Positions 1 to 8,839 of a stretch of 31,848 bases of DNA are shown here, piece after piece. Position numbers and translations under genes: made by a program. Numbering within the stretch: position 1 is the stretch's first letter; each line of letters starts with the position of its first letter. Under the pieces are notes generated by a model. The model searched no databases. It was not told the DNA's origin and worked only from the letters and a program-made list of their open reading frames with translations. The stretch is from GCA-2684655 sp051278165 (GTDB taxonomy: Bacteria; Planctomycetota; UBA1135; UBA2386): contig JBNMNW010000033.1 of the NCBI GenBank assembly GCA_051278165.1, positions 1 through 31,848 on the forward strand, given 5' to 3'.

Positions 1-2
1 AA

Positions 3-2510
3 CTACCAGTCGACACCATCCCCGATCCGAGCGCTGCAACCGTCGTCAACGACTACCAGTTCGATAACGCTGGCAGTGCCGGCCGACAAAGCGACGACTA
101 CTACGAGTTCCACTACCAAGGTGGCTTCCGGCTCAAGGTTCCCAAGCTCGGCCTGCACGTGCGCGGCGAGAACTTACTGATCCTCAACGACCTTGAAGCA
201 ACTCGCGCGCAGTTCGAAGCCAACAAGTCGTCCGGGTTGCCGACGCGCGGCATCTCTTCGCCATCACCTCGGCGGCGACTCTCGCCAGAAGCCATTCGAG
301 GGCGACTCGAAAGTGCGTTGAGTGCCGTAGGCCGCAACCAAGGGCTGCCAGACACGGTGCTCGACACCGACGCGCTTAACCTGTTCCGCTACCTATACTG
401 CGAGGGCGGCATCATCGTGTTGCAGGACGGCGTCGAAGTGCTGCGCTGCGATCGCATGTGGATATCGCCTATCGATGACCGCGTGGTCGTAGAGAACGCC
501 GAGCTCCGCTACATAACAGGCACCGGCGCAACCCAACAGACCCTGGTCGTGCGCGGTCCGCGGCTCGTCAAGCAAGGTGGTCGGTGGATTGGCACGGACC
601 TGGTGCTGACGCAATGCACCGCCGACCAACCGCACATTGGCATTGCCGTCCGCGAAGCGGAGATCATTGAACGGCCAGGCGAGTTCGAAGTGATCTCACG
701 CGGCCAGACACTGCAAATCAGCGGCACCAACATCCTGCCGCTGCCCGATGCCCGAGTCTTTACCGGCAGTCAAAGCGAGTTCCCAATCAAGAGCGTGACC
801 GGGGGCTACTCCAATGTCCTCGGCGGCCAGTTTGGCGTCGTGCTGGGCTTACCGTGGAACACCACCGGTGGCGCCCTGCACAACTGGATCACTGGTCGGC
901 CGGCCGACGAGTTCCGCGGCGAATGGGAGTTCGGCCTCGGCTGGAGTGAAGCGCGCGGTTTCCCACTCGAAGGTGCTCTGACCTATGAAGTGCCGGGCCT
1001 GTACGAAGGACGTACCGAGGTCTTCTACCTTGACGACAACTACCTCGACAGGTTGGGCCGCCGCAACGTGCGCGAGATCACCAACAACATCGATGGCACG
1101 CAAATCCGCACCGCCCAGCGCACGATCTTACGCAGCCAAAACCGGTTCTACATCGGCGGTGACCACGAAGGCCAGAACACCCACCTCGATCTAGTTGCGT
1201 TCCATGCGTCCGATGCGGCGGCTTACTCCGAGTTCGACCAGGGCGATTACCGCCGCAATGAAGTGCCGGAGACGAGTGCCTACCTGCACCATGCAAGAGA
1301 CAATCATCTGTTGACCGTTGGAGTTCGCTTCAACGCGAACGACTTTAGCTACCGCAGCGACCGCTTCCTCGATACTCGCTTCATCGAAGAGCTGCCGGTG
1401 ATGACCTACCAGTGGCTAGCGCAACCGATCGCCGAGACACCCTGGCACACGCCGATCGTGGTTGATGTCGAAACGCAGATTGGCCAACGCCGCAGCAACT
1501 TTGATGACCTCGCCGGCATTCGCATCAGTGACCGCACGCTGCGCGCGGACCAACACATTGAGTTCTCGGCGCCGTTCCACCTCGGCGGCTTCAACTTCCG
1601 ACCCTACGTCAACGGTCGCGGCACGTTCTACGACGATACTCCCGATGGCACGAGTGAAGAACGCATCGCGCTCGAAGCAGGCTTCCAAGTTGGCACGCGC
1701 TTGTCAAAGACGTGGCACTCCGTTGACGAGAACGGGAAACCCAATTCCGTTCGCCACGTCATTGCGCCGCGATTGACCTATCGCAATCGTTACCACGTCG
1801 ACGACCAACCCGACTCGTTCTTCCAATACGACAACGTCAACCCACAACGCTTGTCGCAGCTCGGCTACGACTCGATTGACTTGCTGTCCGAACGCGAACT
1901 CGTGCGCTTCGAGGTTCGTAACTTGTTCCAACACATGGTCAAGACGTCGACTGGTCTCCAACCGCGCGACTTCGTGTCGGTCGACCTGGCCCAAGACCTG
2001 CTGCCTAACAGCAATCGCGACAACCGCGGCGAAGAGCTCGGACTGTTCTTCTATGACGTGTTGTTGCGACCGACGATGGACTGGCTGCCGTTCGACAACT
2101 TCGCACTCGGTGTCTATGGCGACATCGATTGGGCACGCGGCATGCAAACGCTCGACGCCGAAGTCCAGTTCGGCAAAGTGCTCGGCTTGGATTGGGCTGT
2201 CGAATACCGCGAAGACACGACCGTCGACGGGGCAATCGGGCTCGCGTGTCGCGCCAAACTATTCGATCGCTGGGCGGTGTTTGGGCGCGCCCAACGAGAC
2301 CTCGAACGCGACGAGTGGCTGGCCTACGTCTTTGGGCTGCGCCGCAACGACCACGATTGGTCGATTGGTCTGACAACGATCTACAACCCGTTCGCCGACG
2401 AGACGACGTTCCGGATTGAGTTTGAGCCGCGCTTGGGCGGAAAGAAACGACGGCGTGTCGACCGCTTTGGCGGTGCGGACATCGACGGCTCGTCGCGATA
2501 CGCGTATTAG
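3..2510 (+). CDS. LptD-like (OstA family) outer-membrane LPS assembly protein, 5' truncated
   Basis: The frame is open from the window edge, so the real start lies upstream; the first in-frame GTG at 159 is probably internal. About 835 residues are visible. Around nt 380-560 a beta-rich stretch (LYCEGGIIVLQDG then VVVENAELRYI) resembles the OstA/LptA jelly-roll repeat. It is followed by the LptD-like passage with TQCTADQPH near nt 610 and then a long region of alternating aromatic and charged beta strands up to the end, as expected of an LptD barrel. LptD homologues insert lipopolysaccharide into the outer leaflet of the outer membrane. Only one Cys is visible in the LptD-type passage, so the disulfide pattern of E. 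coli LptD is not obvious. It faces the DUF481 gene convergently. An unrelated large outer-membrane barrel is the main alternative. Confidence 0.65.
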   Translation, partial: LPVDTIPDPSAATVVNDYQFDNAGSAGRQSDDYYEFHYQGGFRLKVPKLGLHVRGENLLILNDLEATRAQFEANKSSGLPTRGISSPSPRRRLSPEAIRGRLESALSAVGRNQGLPDTVLDTDALNLFRYLYCEGGIIVLQDGVEVLRCDRMWISPIDDRVVVENAELRYITGTGATQQTLVVRGPRLVKQGGRWIGTDLVLTQCTADQPHIGIAVREAEIIERPGEFEVISRGQTLQISGTNILPLPDARVFTGSQSEFPIKSVTGGYSNVLGGQFGVVLGLPWNTTGGALHNWITGRPADEFRGEWEFGLGWSEARGFPLEGALTYEVPGLYEGRTEVFYLDDNYLDRLGRRNVREITNNIDGTQIRTAQRTILRSQNRFYIGGDHEGQNTHLDLVAFHASDAAAYSEFDQGDYRRNEVPETSAYLHHARDNHLLTVGVRFNANDFSYRSDRFLDTRFIEELPVMTYQWLAQPIAETPWHTPIVVDVETQIGQRRSNFDDLAGIRISDRTLRADQHIEFSAPFHLGGFNFRPYVNGRGTFYDDTPDGTSEERIALEAGFQVGTRLSKTWHSVDENGKPNSVRHVIAPRLTYRNRYHVDDQPDSFFQYDNVNPQRLSQLGYDSIDLLSERELVRFEVRNLFQHMVKTSTGLQPRDFVSVDLAQDLLPNSNRDNRGEELGLFFYDVLLRPTMDWLPFDNFALGVYGDIDWARGMQTLDAEVQFGKVLGLDWAVEYREDTTVDGAIGLACRAKLFDRWAVFGRAQRDLERDEWLAYVFGLRRNDHDWSIGLTTIYNPFADETTFRIEFEPRLGGKKRRRVDRFGGADIDGSSRYAY

Positions 2511-2530
2511 TCGCGCCGCGGTCGGGTCAA

Positions 2531-2550
2531 GCGGGAGGCCAACCTCCCGC
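2531..2550. terminator. Bidirectional terminator hairpin
   Basis: A perfect 8-bp stem (GCGGGAGG / CCTCCCGC) with a CCAA loop lies in the 54-bp gap between two convergent genes. It is followed on the plus strand by a moderately T-rich stretch. Position and symmetry suit a shared terminator. There is no strong U-tract, so intrinsic termination is inferred. Confidence 0.55.
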
Positions 2551-2564
2551 CAAGTTACTTCTTG

Positions 2565-3620
2565 TTAGAAGGTCCAGCCAACGGACAGCACGACGCGCTG
2601 GTCAGCGCGCTTCAGGCTACCACCGGTGACCGGGCTGGTAGCAGGGGTGTTGTCGTAGTCGAGCACGTGCGACAACGAGGCAATCATGCTTTTGGTCAGC
2701 GACGTGGTCAGCTCGGTGACGACCTGGCAGTAGATGTCGTCTGAGTTCTCGAGAGACGGGAAGACCTCAGCGCGATGCACTAGCTTGGTCGTGTCCGAGA
2801 GCTTGCGCTCGTAGCGGTAGGCAATGCGCGCCGCCAAGAAGTCAGTCTCGGCAGGGCCCGTTGTCACGACGCGGTAGTTTTCGTTGAAGTACGACAGGCC
2901 CACTTCGAACAGGAACAGCGCGGCACCGTCGTCGATGAGCGTGTAGCCGAGGCCGAGACCGCCCGTGAATCGAAGGTCTAGGTTGGCGATGGTGTCACCC
3001 AAAACGCGGGTCTGAGCCAGCAGGTATGAGCGATCCGTCAGGAAGTAGTCGTATTTCAGTCCGGCACCAGCGCGACGCTGGTTGAGAACATACGGCGAAC
3101 CCGATGGGGTGTTCGGAGCCTTGGCTTCCGAGTAGTCCCACTGACCATCTACCGAAATACGGTCGATGTCCGATGCACGAACAGCCTCGAAGAACAGGCC
3201 GGCGGAGCGCACCTGCGTGTTGCCGAACGTTTGCAGACCGTTGAACTTCAAAGAGCCTGTCCAGGCCGGAACTTCCCTGTCTGGCGGGTTGATCATGCCG
3301 AGGTTGTCGAGCGACAAAGACGACGTCGCACCACCTTCGAGGCGCAAGCTGCCGCCTTCGATGCCAACGATGCGGCGTTGCCACACATCACCGCTCTTGG
3401 TCTTGAGTGTGACGGACTCGCCGGTGACGAGGTCGCTGACGATGGCGATCGGAACAACGATGTCGGCGAGCAACGGTGACTTGATCGTCACCTTGCCATC
3501 GGCCATTGACGTGATCTTGCCGGTGATGACATCACCGTTGGAAAGAGTGACCTTGTCTTGGGCGAGCGCCCCGACAGAGAAAGCCGCGATCGCGGCAACG
3601 GAGAGGAGGAGGTTTCTCAT
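2565..3620 (-). CDS. DUF481 family outer-membrane protein (YdiY-like)
   Basis: A 351-residue protein with a clear Sec signal peptide (residues 1-21, cleavage after ALA-Q). Residues about 22-110 are a small beta domain with the pattern LSNGDVITGKI...DGKVTIKS, often found before DUF481 barrels. From about 115 to the end it shows the DUF481 pattern: a GNT motif (FGNTQVRSAG), alternating strands, and a C-terminal phenylalanine (VGWTF) typical of barrels handled by the BAM complex. Members sit in the outer membrane; E. coli YdiY has been linked to salt induction, but no precise function is known. The ATG start follows GTAAAACCGAAGCC with no Shine-Dalgarno sequence. The gene is divergent from the FUN14 gene across about 130 bp. 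Confidence 0.8.
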   Translation of the reverse strand: MRNLLLSVAAIAAFSVGALAQDKVTLSNGDVITGKITSMADGKVTIKSPLLADIVVPIAIVSDLVTGESVTLKTKSGDVWQRRIVGIEGGSLRLEGGATSSLSLDNLGMINPPDREVPAWTGSLKFNGLQTFGNTQVRSAGLFFEAVRASDIDRISVDGQWDYSEAKAPNTPSGSPYVLNQRRAGAGLKYDYFLTDRSYLLAQTRVLGDTIANLDLRFTGGLGLGYTLIDDGAALFLFEVGLSYFNENYRVVTTGPAETDFLAARIAYRYERKLSDTTKLVHRAEVFPSLENSDDIYCQVVTELTTSLTKSMIASLSHVLDYDNTPATSPVTGGSLKRADQRVVLSVGWTF

Positions 3621-3748
3621 GGCTTCGGTTTTACAAAAGTGGATCTTGTTGACGCCTCTTCAAACGGCAAGCAGAAAAACTACTGAGTGCAAGTTCATAG
3701 TTTCCCGGGGTGGCGAGGGCTTGGCTTAGGCGGGATAGTCTTGACGTC

Positions 3749-4324
3749 ATGACCAGCACCGACAGCCACCCGATCGAAGCACCATCAGAGGCACCCAACA
3801 CGCGCCGCAGCTTCGGCACCTGGCTGCGAGAAATGCCCCGCTGGAAGAAGATCACGACCGGAATCGCCCTAACAGCTGCGGTGACGGGCGGGATCATGTC
3901 GTTGGTCACCGGCGATCCGGCTCCCGCCGATGTGGCCGCCGGCAACCTGTCGGGCCTCAACGCCAACTTGATGCCAGAGCAGGGTGGCAACGGGAGCGGT
4001 TCGGGCGCTGCCGCTGGTGAGCCCGCATCAAGGGGAATCTTCCGGCTCGGCTTCAGCTTCATCGCGGGCTTCAGCATCGGCACGTTCTTGCGCGCCGTGC
4101 TCAAGCTCGCCGCAATCGTGCTCGGCTTCTGGCTCGTTGTGACGTTCCTACTTGTCTACGCAGGACTTGTGACCGTCGAGTGGGATCAGATCGATGGGCT
4201 GTGGAACCAGTTCATCGGCTCGATCGAAAGCGAGTGGGGCGACTTCCAAGCGTTCATGCTCGGCAGCTTGCCAGCGACCGGCTTGGCCGTGACCGGGCTC
4301 GCGATCGGACTCAAGCGGCACTAG
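3749..4324 (+). CDS. FUN14 domain-containing membrane protein
   Basis: A 191-residue protein from the ATG at 3749; the frame is open further upstream (GTG-type start at 3710), but the upstream residues look non-native. Residues 34-54 form a first hydrophobic segment, followed by a Gly/Ala/Pro-rich linker (55-95). Residues 98-190 match the FUN14 fold: FIAGFSIGTFLRAVLK, a hydrophobic helix (121-138), the YAGLVTVEWDQI motif that resembles the family's Y-x-G-x-V-x-W-D element, and a final hydrophobic segment ending in GLAIGLKRH. FUN14 proteins are best known as mitochondrial mitophagy receptors (FUNDC1). Prokaryotic members exist but their role is unknown. No Shine-Dalgarno sequence is visible. 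Confidence 0.7.
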   Translation: MTSTDSHPIEAPSEAPNTRRSFGTWLREMPRWKKITTGIALTAAVTGGIMSLVTGDPAPADVAAGNLSGLNANLMPEQGGNGSGSGAAAGEPASRGIFRLGFSFIAGFSIGTFLRAVLKLAAIVLGFWLVVTFLLVYAGLVTVEWDQIDGLWNQFIGSIESEWGDFQAFMLGSLPATGLAVTGLAIGLKRH

Positions 4325-4456
4325 TCGCTAGCACCCGCCGACCAGCGCTGGGTCGCCGCCATCGAGCCTGGCCTCGCCAACAAGAGACTCGGTGCAACAC
4401 CCGGAACGAGTATTGACGGGAGCGGCGCACCGGAGCAATCGAGACCCAAACTAAGG

Positions 4457-4477
4457 TGTCACCGCTAGGCGGCGACA
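4457..4477 (+). terminator. Possible terminator hairpin after the FUN14 gene
   Basis: TGTC-A-CCGC / GCGG-C-GACA arms form an imperfect hairpin (one A-C mismatch) with a TAG loop, followed on the plus strand by a GT-rich run (ATGTTGTTTGTTGT). It lies between the ends of the convergent FUN14 gene and ettA. Confidence 0.4.
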
Positions 4478-4510
4478 ATGTTGTTTGTTGTCCAGGCACC
4501 GTACCGACAG

Positions 4511-6103
4511 TTAGAGGCTGTCGAGGTATTTGCCGGGCTCGTAGTTGCCTAGGTCTAGGATTTTGGTGCAGACGCGGTCGAGGAAGTAGCGGTCGTGGGA
4601 GACGATCACCATGCAGCCGGGGAAGTTGTTGATGCCTTCTTCGAGGACGCGGAGCGTGTCAAGGTCGAGGTCGTTGGTCGGTTCGTCGAGCAAGATGACG
4701 TTGCCGCCGCGGCGCAGCATCTTGGCGAGCTGGACGCGGTTTCGTTGACCACCGGATAGCGAACCAACCTTCTGCTGTTGGTCCGGGCCGGTGAAGTTGA
4801 ACTTGGCCACATAGCTGCGGCTGTTCATCTCCTGCTTGCCAAGCCGGATGATGTCCTGGCTGTCGGCGATCTCTTCCCAAACGGTGCGATCGGGATCGAG
4901 CGTTTCACGTTCCTGGTCGACATGGCAGAGCTCGACGGTCTTGCCAACCGTAACCTTGCCGTCCTGAGCCTCGAGCTTGCCGGTGATCAGCTTCAGACAC
5001 GTGGTCTTGCCTGTGCCATTCGGACCAACGATGCCGAGGATGTCGCCGGGCTGCATGTCGAACGACATGTTCTCCAGCACATTGCGGTCGCCGTCGTAGG
5101 AGAAGTGCACCCGCTCAAAACGGATGATGGTGTCGCCCAGACGCTTGCCAGCCGGGATATGCAGTTCGACACTATCTTCGGACTGCTCGACCTCAGTTGA
5201 GATCATCTTGTCGTAGTTCTTCAGACGCGATTTGTTCTTGGTCGCACGCGCCTTTGGATTCATGCGAATCCACTCGAGCTCGCGATCGAGGAACTTGGCG
5301 CGCTTCTGCTGCGACTGCTCTTGCTGCGCCATGCGCTTACTGCGCTGGATCAGGTACTGAGAGTAGTTGCCCTCGTAAGGAATCGCGCGGCCGTGCCACA
5401 CTTCGAGCATCCAACCGACGACGTTGTCGAGGAAGAAGCGATCGTGCGTGATGACGACGACGGTGCCCTTGTATTCGGCAAGCGTCTCTTCCAACCAGCG
5501 AACGGTGTCGACATCCAAGTGGTTGGTCGGTTCGTCGAGCAGTAGCAGGTCGGGCTGCTCAAGCAGCGTGCGACAAAGCGCGACACGACGTCGTTCGCCA
5601 CCACTACATTCCGACACCATCTTGTCGCCGGCCGGCAGGTGCAACTTGGTCATCGCGGTCTCGACATGACGGTCGAGCTCCCACGCGTCCTTGGCTTCGA
5701 TCTCGCCTTGCAGTCGCTCGAACTCGGCCATGACCTTGCTCATCTCCTTCTCCGGGAGATCTTCGCCGAGCTTCATGCTGACGTCTTCGTGCGCCTTCAG
5801 CAGGTTACGAATCGGCTCAACAGCCTTCTCGACGTTGTCGCGAACGGACAGGGTTTCGAGCAGCGTCGGCTCCTGCGGCACGTAGCCAACAGTCATGCCG
5901 TCGGCGAGGCGCGCGACGCCTTCAAACTCGGTGTCCTGACCGGACATGATCCGCATCAGGGTCGATTTGCCGGCACCGTTCTGACCAATGACGCCAATTT
6001 TGGCGCCATAGTTGAAGACGAGGCTGACGTCGTTCAGGACGGGCTTCTTGTTATCGTAGCTCTTAGTGAGTTGCTCAACGGCAAAGATGGGCTTGTCGCT
6101 CAT
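4511..6103 (-). CDS. ettA: Energy-dependent translational throttle protein EttA (ABC-F)
   Basis: A 530-residue ABC-F protein with two ATPase domains and no membrane segments. Domain 1 has Walker A GQNGAGKST (40-48), signature CSGGERRR (167-173) and Walker B LLLLDEPTNHLD (186-197). The P-site tRNA-interaction linker follows (about 240-320), with the EttA-typical ELEWIRMNPKARATKNKSRL. Domain 2 has Walker A GPNGTGKTT (360-368), signature LSGGQRNR and Walker B ILLDEPTNDLD. EttA binds the ribosomal E site and gates the first elongation steps according to the ADP/ATP ratio. The C-terminus is shorter than in E. coli (555 residues). The ATG is preceded by GCTTGCCTCC, which is not a Shine-Dalgarno sequence. 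It stands alone on its strand. Confidence 0.93.
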   Translation of the reverse strand: MSDKPIFAVEQLTKSYDNKKPVLNDVSLVFNYGAKIGVIGQNGAGKSTLMRIMSGQDTEFEGVARLADGMTVGYVPQEPTLLETLSVRDNVEKAVEPIRNLLKAHEDVSMKLGEDLPEKEMSKVMAEFERLQGEIEAKDAWELDRHVETAMTKLHLPAGDKMVSECSGGERRRVALCRTLLEQPDLLLLDEPTNHLDVDTVRWLEETLAEYKGTVVVITHDRFFLDNVVGWMLEVWHGRAIPYEGNYSQYLIQRSKRMAQQEQSQQKRAKFLDRELEWIRMNPKARATKNKSRLKNYDKMISTEVEQSEDSVELHIPAGKRLGDTIIRFERVHFSYDGDRNVLENMSFDMQPGDILGIVGPNGTGKTTCLKLITGKLEAQDGKVTVGKTVELCHVDQERETLDPDRTVWEEIADSQDIIRLGKQEMNSRSYVAKFNFTGPDQQQKVGSLSGGQRNRVQLAKMLRRGGNVILLDEPTNDLDLDTLRVLEEGINNFPGCMVIVSHDRYFLDRVCTKILDLGNYEPGKYLDSL

Positions 6104-6177
6104 GGAGGCAAGCAGCTTACCGATGCAGAAATTGGTTGCTAGGCGCGTCAGTCACCATCTGCATCCAGCGACGCAAT

Positions 6178-7041
6178 CTACCTGGACTGACCGGCCGCTT
6201 CGGGGTTGCGAATGATCGCTGGCAGCCGATGGATCATGAATGCGATGCCCGGCTTCTTGGTTTCGCGGACCGGGGTAGAAACACCATCAATCCGGGTCTG
6301 CTCCGTCGTAACGGTCTCCATTTGCACGTAGCCGCGAAAGATGCCGATCAGCTCCGGCCGCCCAGACTCGTAGTTCCAGATCATCGCCGCACCGCCAGAC
6401 ATGCCGCTGAGGTCGAGCGCATCGCCGATCGCATACCAAGCCGGCTGACGGTCGCCGGTCTCCCGAATGCGCACCCGAACGCACGGAGTTGGCGCCGTCA
6501 CATCGATCTTCATGCTTGGGTAGAACCCAGCCGCAAAGCCAACAAGCAGCACTTCGGTATCGATTTCGGGGGCCCAGCGATGATCGCGCGTCGCTCCGTA
6601 AACGGCCGCGACTCGAACCCAATACGGCCGCTCAAACGCCAGAATCGCCCAATCGCCGTGCGGCAGCTCCGGATCCCCGGCTGACTCCACCACCGCGGTC
6701 ACCGGCTGACCATCGATGCGAATCGACAGCCGACCCCGTTCGTCGCGCGTCAGGCCAGAAACTACGTGCGCTGCCGTAAGAACTCTGTCTGGCGCAATAA
6801 CCGTCCCGCTGCCAATCGTGCGGGTCTGGTCGTCGTGGATCAGCACCACCGAATCCAAGGACCCAGAAGCCACGAATGGCGGCGTCTGGTCCTCAAACTG
6901 CTTTTGCAGGTAACTAAGGGCCGGTTTCACGGCTGAATCAGGCGCCGGTAGGGGTTCCGGTTCTGGGGTCGTGCAGCCGCCACCAAGAACACACCCGGCA
7001 ACCAGGACGGTAGCAATTGACCGAACTGAAAGACGAATCAT
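6178..7041 (-). CDS. Trypsin-like serine protease lipoprotein
   Basis: From the ATG at 7041 the protein is 287 residues and begins with a lipoprotein signal (MIRLSVRS, hydrophobic core, GGGC lipobox), so it should be lipid-anchored at the cell envelope. An ATG nine codons upstream (7068) is also possible. The S1-type fold is indicated by all three catalytic motifs: VLTAAHVV (His), GDWAIL (Asp) and SGMSGGAAM (Ser). The triad therefore looks intact. No PDZ domain is seen, so this is a simple trypsin-like peptidase and not a DegP-type protease. It is divergent from the tatA-like gene. Substrate unknown. Confidence 0.75.
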   Translation of the reverse strand: MIRLSVRSIATVLVAGCVLGGGCTTPEPEPLPAPDSAVKPALSYLQKQFEDQTPPFVASGSLDSVVLIHDDQTRTIGSGTVIAPDRVLTAAHVVSGLTRDERGRLSIRIDGQPVTAVVESAGDPELPHGDWAILAFERPYWVRVAAVYGATRDHRWAPEIDTEVLLVGFAAGFYPSMKIDVTAPTPCVRVRIRETGDRQPAWYAIGDALDLSGMSGGAAMIWNYESGRPELIGIFRGYVQMETVTTEQTRIDGVSTPVRETKKPGIAFMIHRLPAIIRNPEAAGQSR

Positions 7042-7099
7042 GTGCTCGACGTTGTAGCGGGAGGCCATCTGATTCCGTTCTCGTTATGCTCCTCGATCC

Positions 7100-7663
7100 G
7101 TGATTGCGCTCATCCCAAACATCGGCTGGCAAGAGATGTTCCTGCTGCTTGTCATCGGGCTTCTGCTCTATGGCCGCAACTTGCCCGACGCTGGCCGCAG
7201 CCTCGGTCGCGTCCTCGCCCAGTTGAAGCGTAGCTTCCACGACTTCAAAGATCAGCTCGATCGCGATGGTCAGCTCAGCGACGTCAAGAAGGCGCTGAAG
7301 GACACGGCGCGTGAGGTGAAGAACGTCGCCAACGTGCCACGTGCGTTTTCCAAGCCGGGCGACGCCTTGCGCGATCTCACCCACGAGGCCATGACATCGC
7401 CAGTTGACGAGCCCGTTGTCGATGCCGTTGAAGATGCGGTGGTCGAACTCTCTGACGATCCCGTTGACGAAGCGGTCATCGGGCCAGTCGGCGACGCGTC
7501 GGATGAGCCAGTGGTGGTAAATCCCGAAGTAGCTCCCGAAGTAGCTCCCGAAGGAGACAAACGTTCGGTCGCCGAATCAGCCGACGAGCCTAAACCGTCG
7601 AGTGACAAGGGCGTCGAACGCGACGAAACGTCGACTCCCGCCACCGGCAATCCCGGCGCGTAA
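7100..7663 (+). CDS. TatA/TatB-like Sec-independent translocase subunit
   Basis: A 187-residue protein with a GTG start. Residues 1-24 are an N-terminal membrane helix (IPNIGWQEMFLLLVIGLLLYG) followed by the family's hinge and amphipathic helix (GRNLPDAGRSLGRVLAQLKRSFHDFK), as in TatA/TatB, which form the twin-arginine export pore or receptor. The tail (about 90-187) is unusually long, acidic and proline/valine-rich, with a short tandem repeat (EVAP, nt 7528-7553). TatA versus TatB cannot be decided, because no tatC is present in the window. It is followed after 16 bp by the DUF2007 gene, probably cotranscribed. Confidence 0.8.
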   Translation: MIALIPNIGWQEMFLLLVIGLLLYGRNLPDAGRSLGRVLAQLKRSFHDFKDQLDRDGQLSDVKKALKDTAREVKNVANVPRAFSKPGDALRDLTHEAMTSPVDEPVVDAVEDAVVELSDDPVDEAVIGPVGDASDEPVVVNPEVAPEVAPEGDKRSVAESADEPKPSSDKGVERDETSTPATGNPGA

Positions 7664-7668
7664 CCTCT

Positions 7669-7673
7669 AGGAG
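7669..7673 (+). promoter_or_regulatory. Strong Shine-Dalgarno of the DUF2007 gene
   Basis: AGGAG six nucleotides before the ATG at 7680. Most genes here lack such a site, so this one is notable and fixes the start. Confidence 0.75.
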
Positions 7674-7679
7674 ACAACC

Positions 7680-7985
7680 ATGAGCAAACCCATCAGCACC
7701 GTCGTCAAGACCGCCGCCAATCCCGAGCAAGCTAAGATGTTCGTGGCGCAGCTCGCGGCCGCAGGAATCCCGGCATCTACCGACAGCTCTCCGCCGGATG
7801 AGTTCTCGATGAGCCAGCGGCTGATGAACCTCAGCGGCTGCAAGGTCATAGTGCCAACAGACGCTGCGGATCGAGCCAGGGAGATCCTCTCGGAGCACGA
7901 TGAAGTCGATCTTGACGAACTGACGCGCCAAGCGATGGAGGCTAACAACCCCGATGGCCCTCCGATCGGCAGCGATAGCGACTGA
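7680..7985 (+). CDS. DUF2007-type putative signal-transducing protein
   Basis: A small 101-residue soluble protein. The pattern VVKTAANPEQAKMFVAQLAAAGIPAST followed by LSGCKVIVPTDAADRAREILSE is that of DUF2007, a ferredoxin-like fold domain in which residues from an N-terminal alpha helix and a core V-x-V-P motif are conserved. Its function is unknown beyond a proposed signal-transduction role. The tail is acidic. It follows the TatA-like gene by 16 bp and has a good ribosome-binding site. Confidence 0.7.
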   Translation: MSKPISTVVKTAANPEQAKMFVAQLAAAGIPASTDSSPPDEFSMSQRLMNLSGCKVIVPTDAADRAREILSEHDEVDLDELTRQAMEANNPDGPPIGSDSD

Positions 7986-8058
7986 TCAGTGGTGTGGCGC
8001 GACAGGATTTGTCGCTGCCAAGCGGATCGCGGCTAGAACAACCAAGCCGCTCGAGCCG

Positions 8059-8643
8059 CTACTTCTTCGACTGTTGAATGGCTTCGTCGCCCGCGTCGAA
8101 AATGCTCATCCAGTCGCCAGCTTCCTTCTTAGGAGCGGCTTTTCGCTTAATCGTCTCTTCGTTACGACGCTGCTGGTCTGCCTTGACCCACTGAGGATAG
8201 TCCTTGTACAGGTCTGTGAGCACCTTCTGGTTCTCAGTGATCAAACCGACATACGGGAACAGGTCGCAGTTGTGCTCCTTCTGGATCTTCGAGATGTCCT
8301 CAAAGGAGAGCATCACCGGCATCGCAACCGTGACGATGTCGCCGAACGTGTCGAGCGGCACCATCGTGTACTTGAACAGCGTTTCCTTCGGGAAGCGTTC
8401 CTTCGCTTCGTCGCTGATCGAGTAGTTGCCAGCCATCAAGAACGGCAGGTTGAAGTTCTCGGTGACGATCTTGGCCAGGTCCCATTCGGTGATGTGGCCA
8501 CCGCTCACGAGCACTTGCACGAACGGCTCGCCGTTCTTGTCCTGTGAGTAGAGCGCGTCCGTAATGACTTCGGACGACACTACGTCGCGTTCGGTCAGGA
8601 TCTCGGCGAGTCTGACAGAGGTGATCTTTTCGATACCCTTCAC
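8059..8643 (-). CDS. Stand-alone GspE/PilB N-terminal (MshEN-like) domain protein
   Basis: A 194-residue protein with a GTG start at 8643, supported by an upstream AGGA. Residues about 10-150 match the N-terminal domain of type II secretion/type IV pilus ATPases: LAEILTERDVVSSEVITDALY, GGHITEWDLAKIVTENFNLPFL, then FPKETLFKYTMVPLDTFGDIVTVAMPVML. In full GspE/PilB this domain binds the platform protein, and in MshE it binds c-di-GMP. Here the ATPase domain is absent. The tail (155-194) is basic then acidic (KRKAAPKKEAGDWMSIFD). It may be a c-di-GMP sensor or an adaptor; that role is inference. Confidence 0.7.
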   Translation of the reverse strand: MKGIEKITSVRLAEILTERDVVSSEVITDALYSQDKNGEPFVQVLVSGGHITEWDLAKIVTENFNLPFLMAGNYSISDEAKERFPKETLFKYTMVPLDTFGDIVTVAMPVMLSFEDISKIQKEHNCDLFPYVGLITENQKVLTDLYKDYPQWVKADQQRRNEETIKRKAAPKKEAGDWMSIFDAGDEAIQQSKK

Positions 8644-8839
8644 GACAGTCCTATCGGCATAGAGCGCAAGTCTCTTAAGGCGGACGGAGTTACGGGGGGT
8701 TTGGATTTGGGTTCCTCACAAGGCCCATGGCATAGGCGCAACGGAGGAAACCAAGGTTCGGAAGGCGGCGACTACGCCCCGCGATTCGTGCGCACCGCAA
8801 ACCGCAATCGACACTTAGCCAAACCGGCGGGGGCAAGAA

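Noticed and set aside
5639..6142. A 167-codon plus-strand frame opposite ettA
   Set aside because: It is the antisense of a clearly coding ABC-F gene and has no family pattern.
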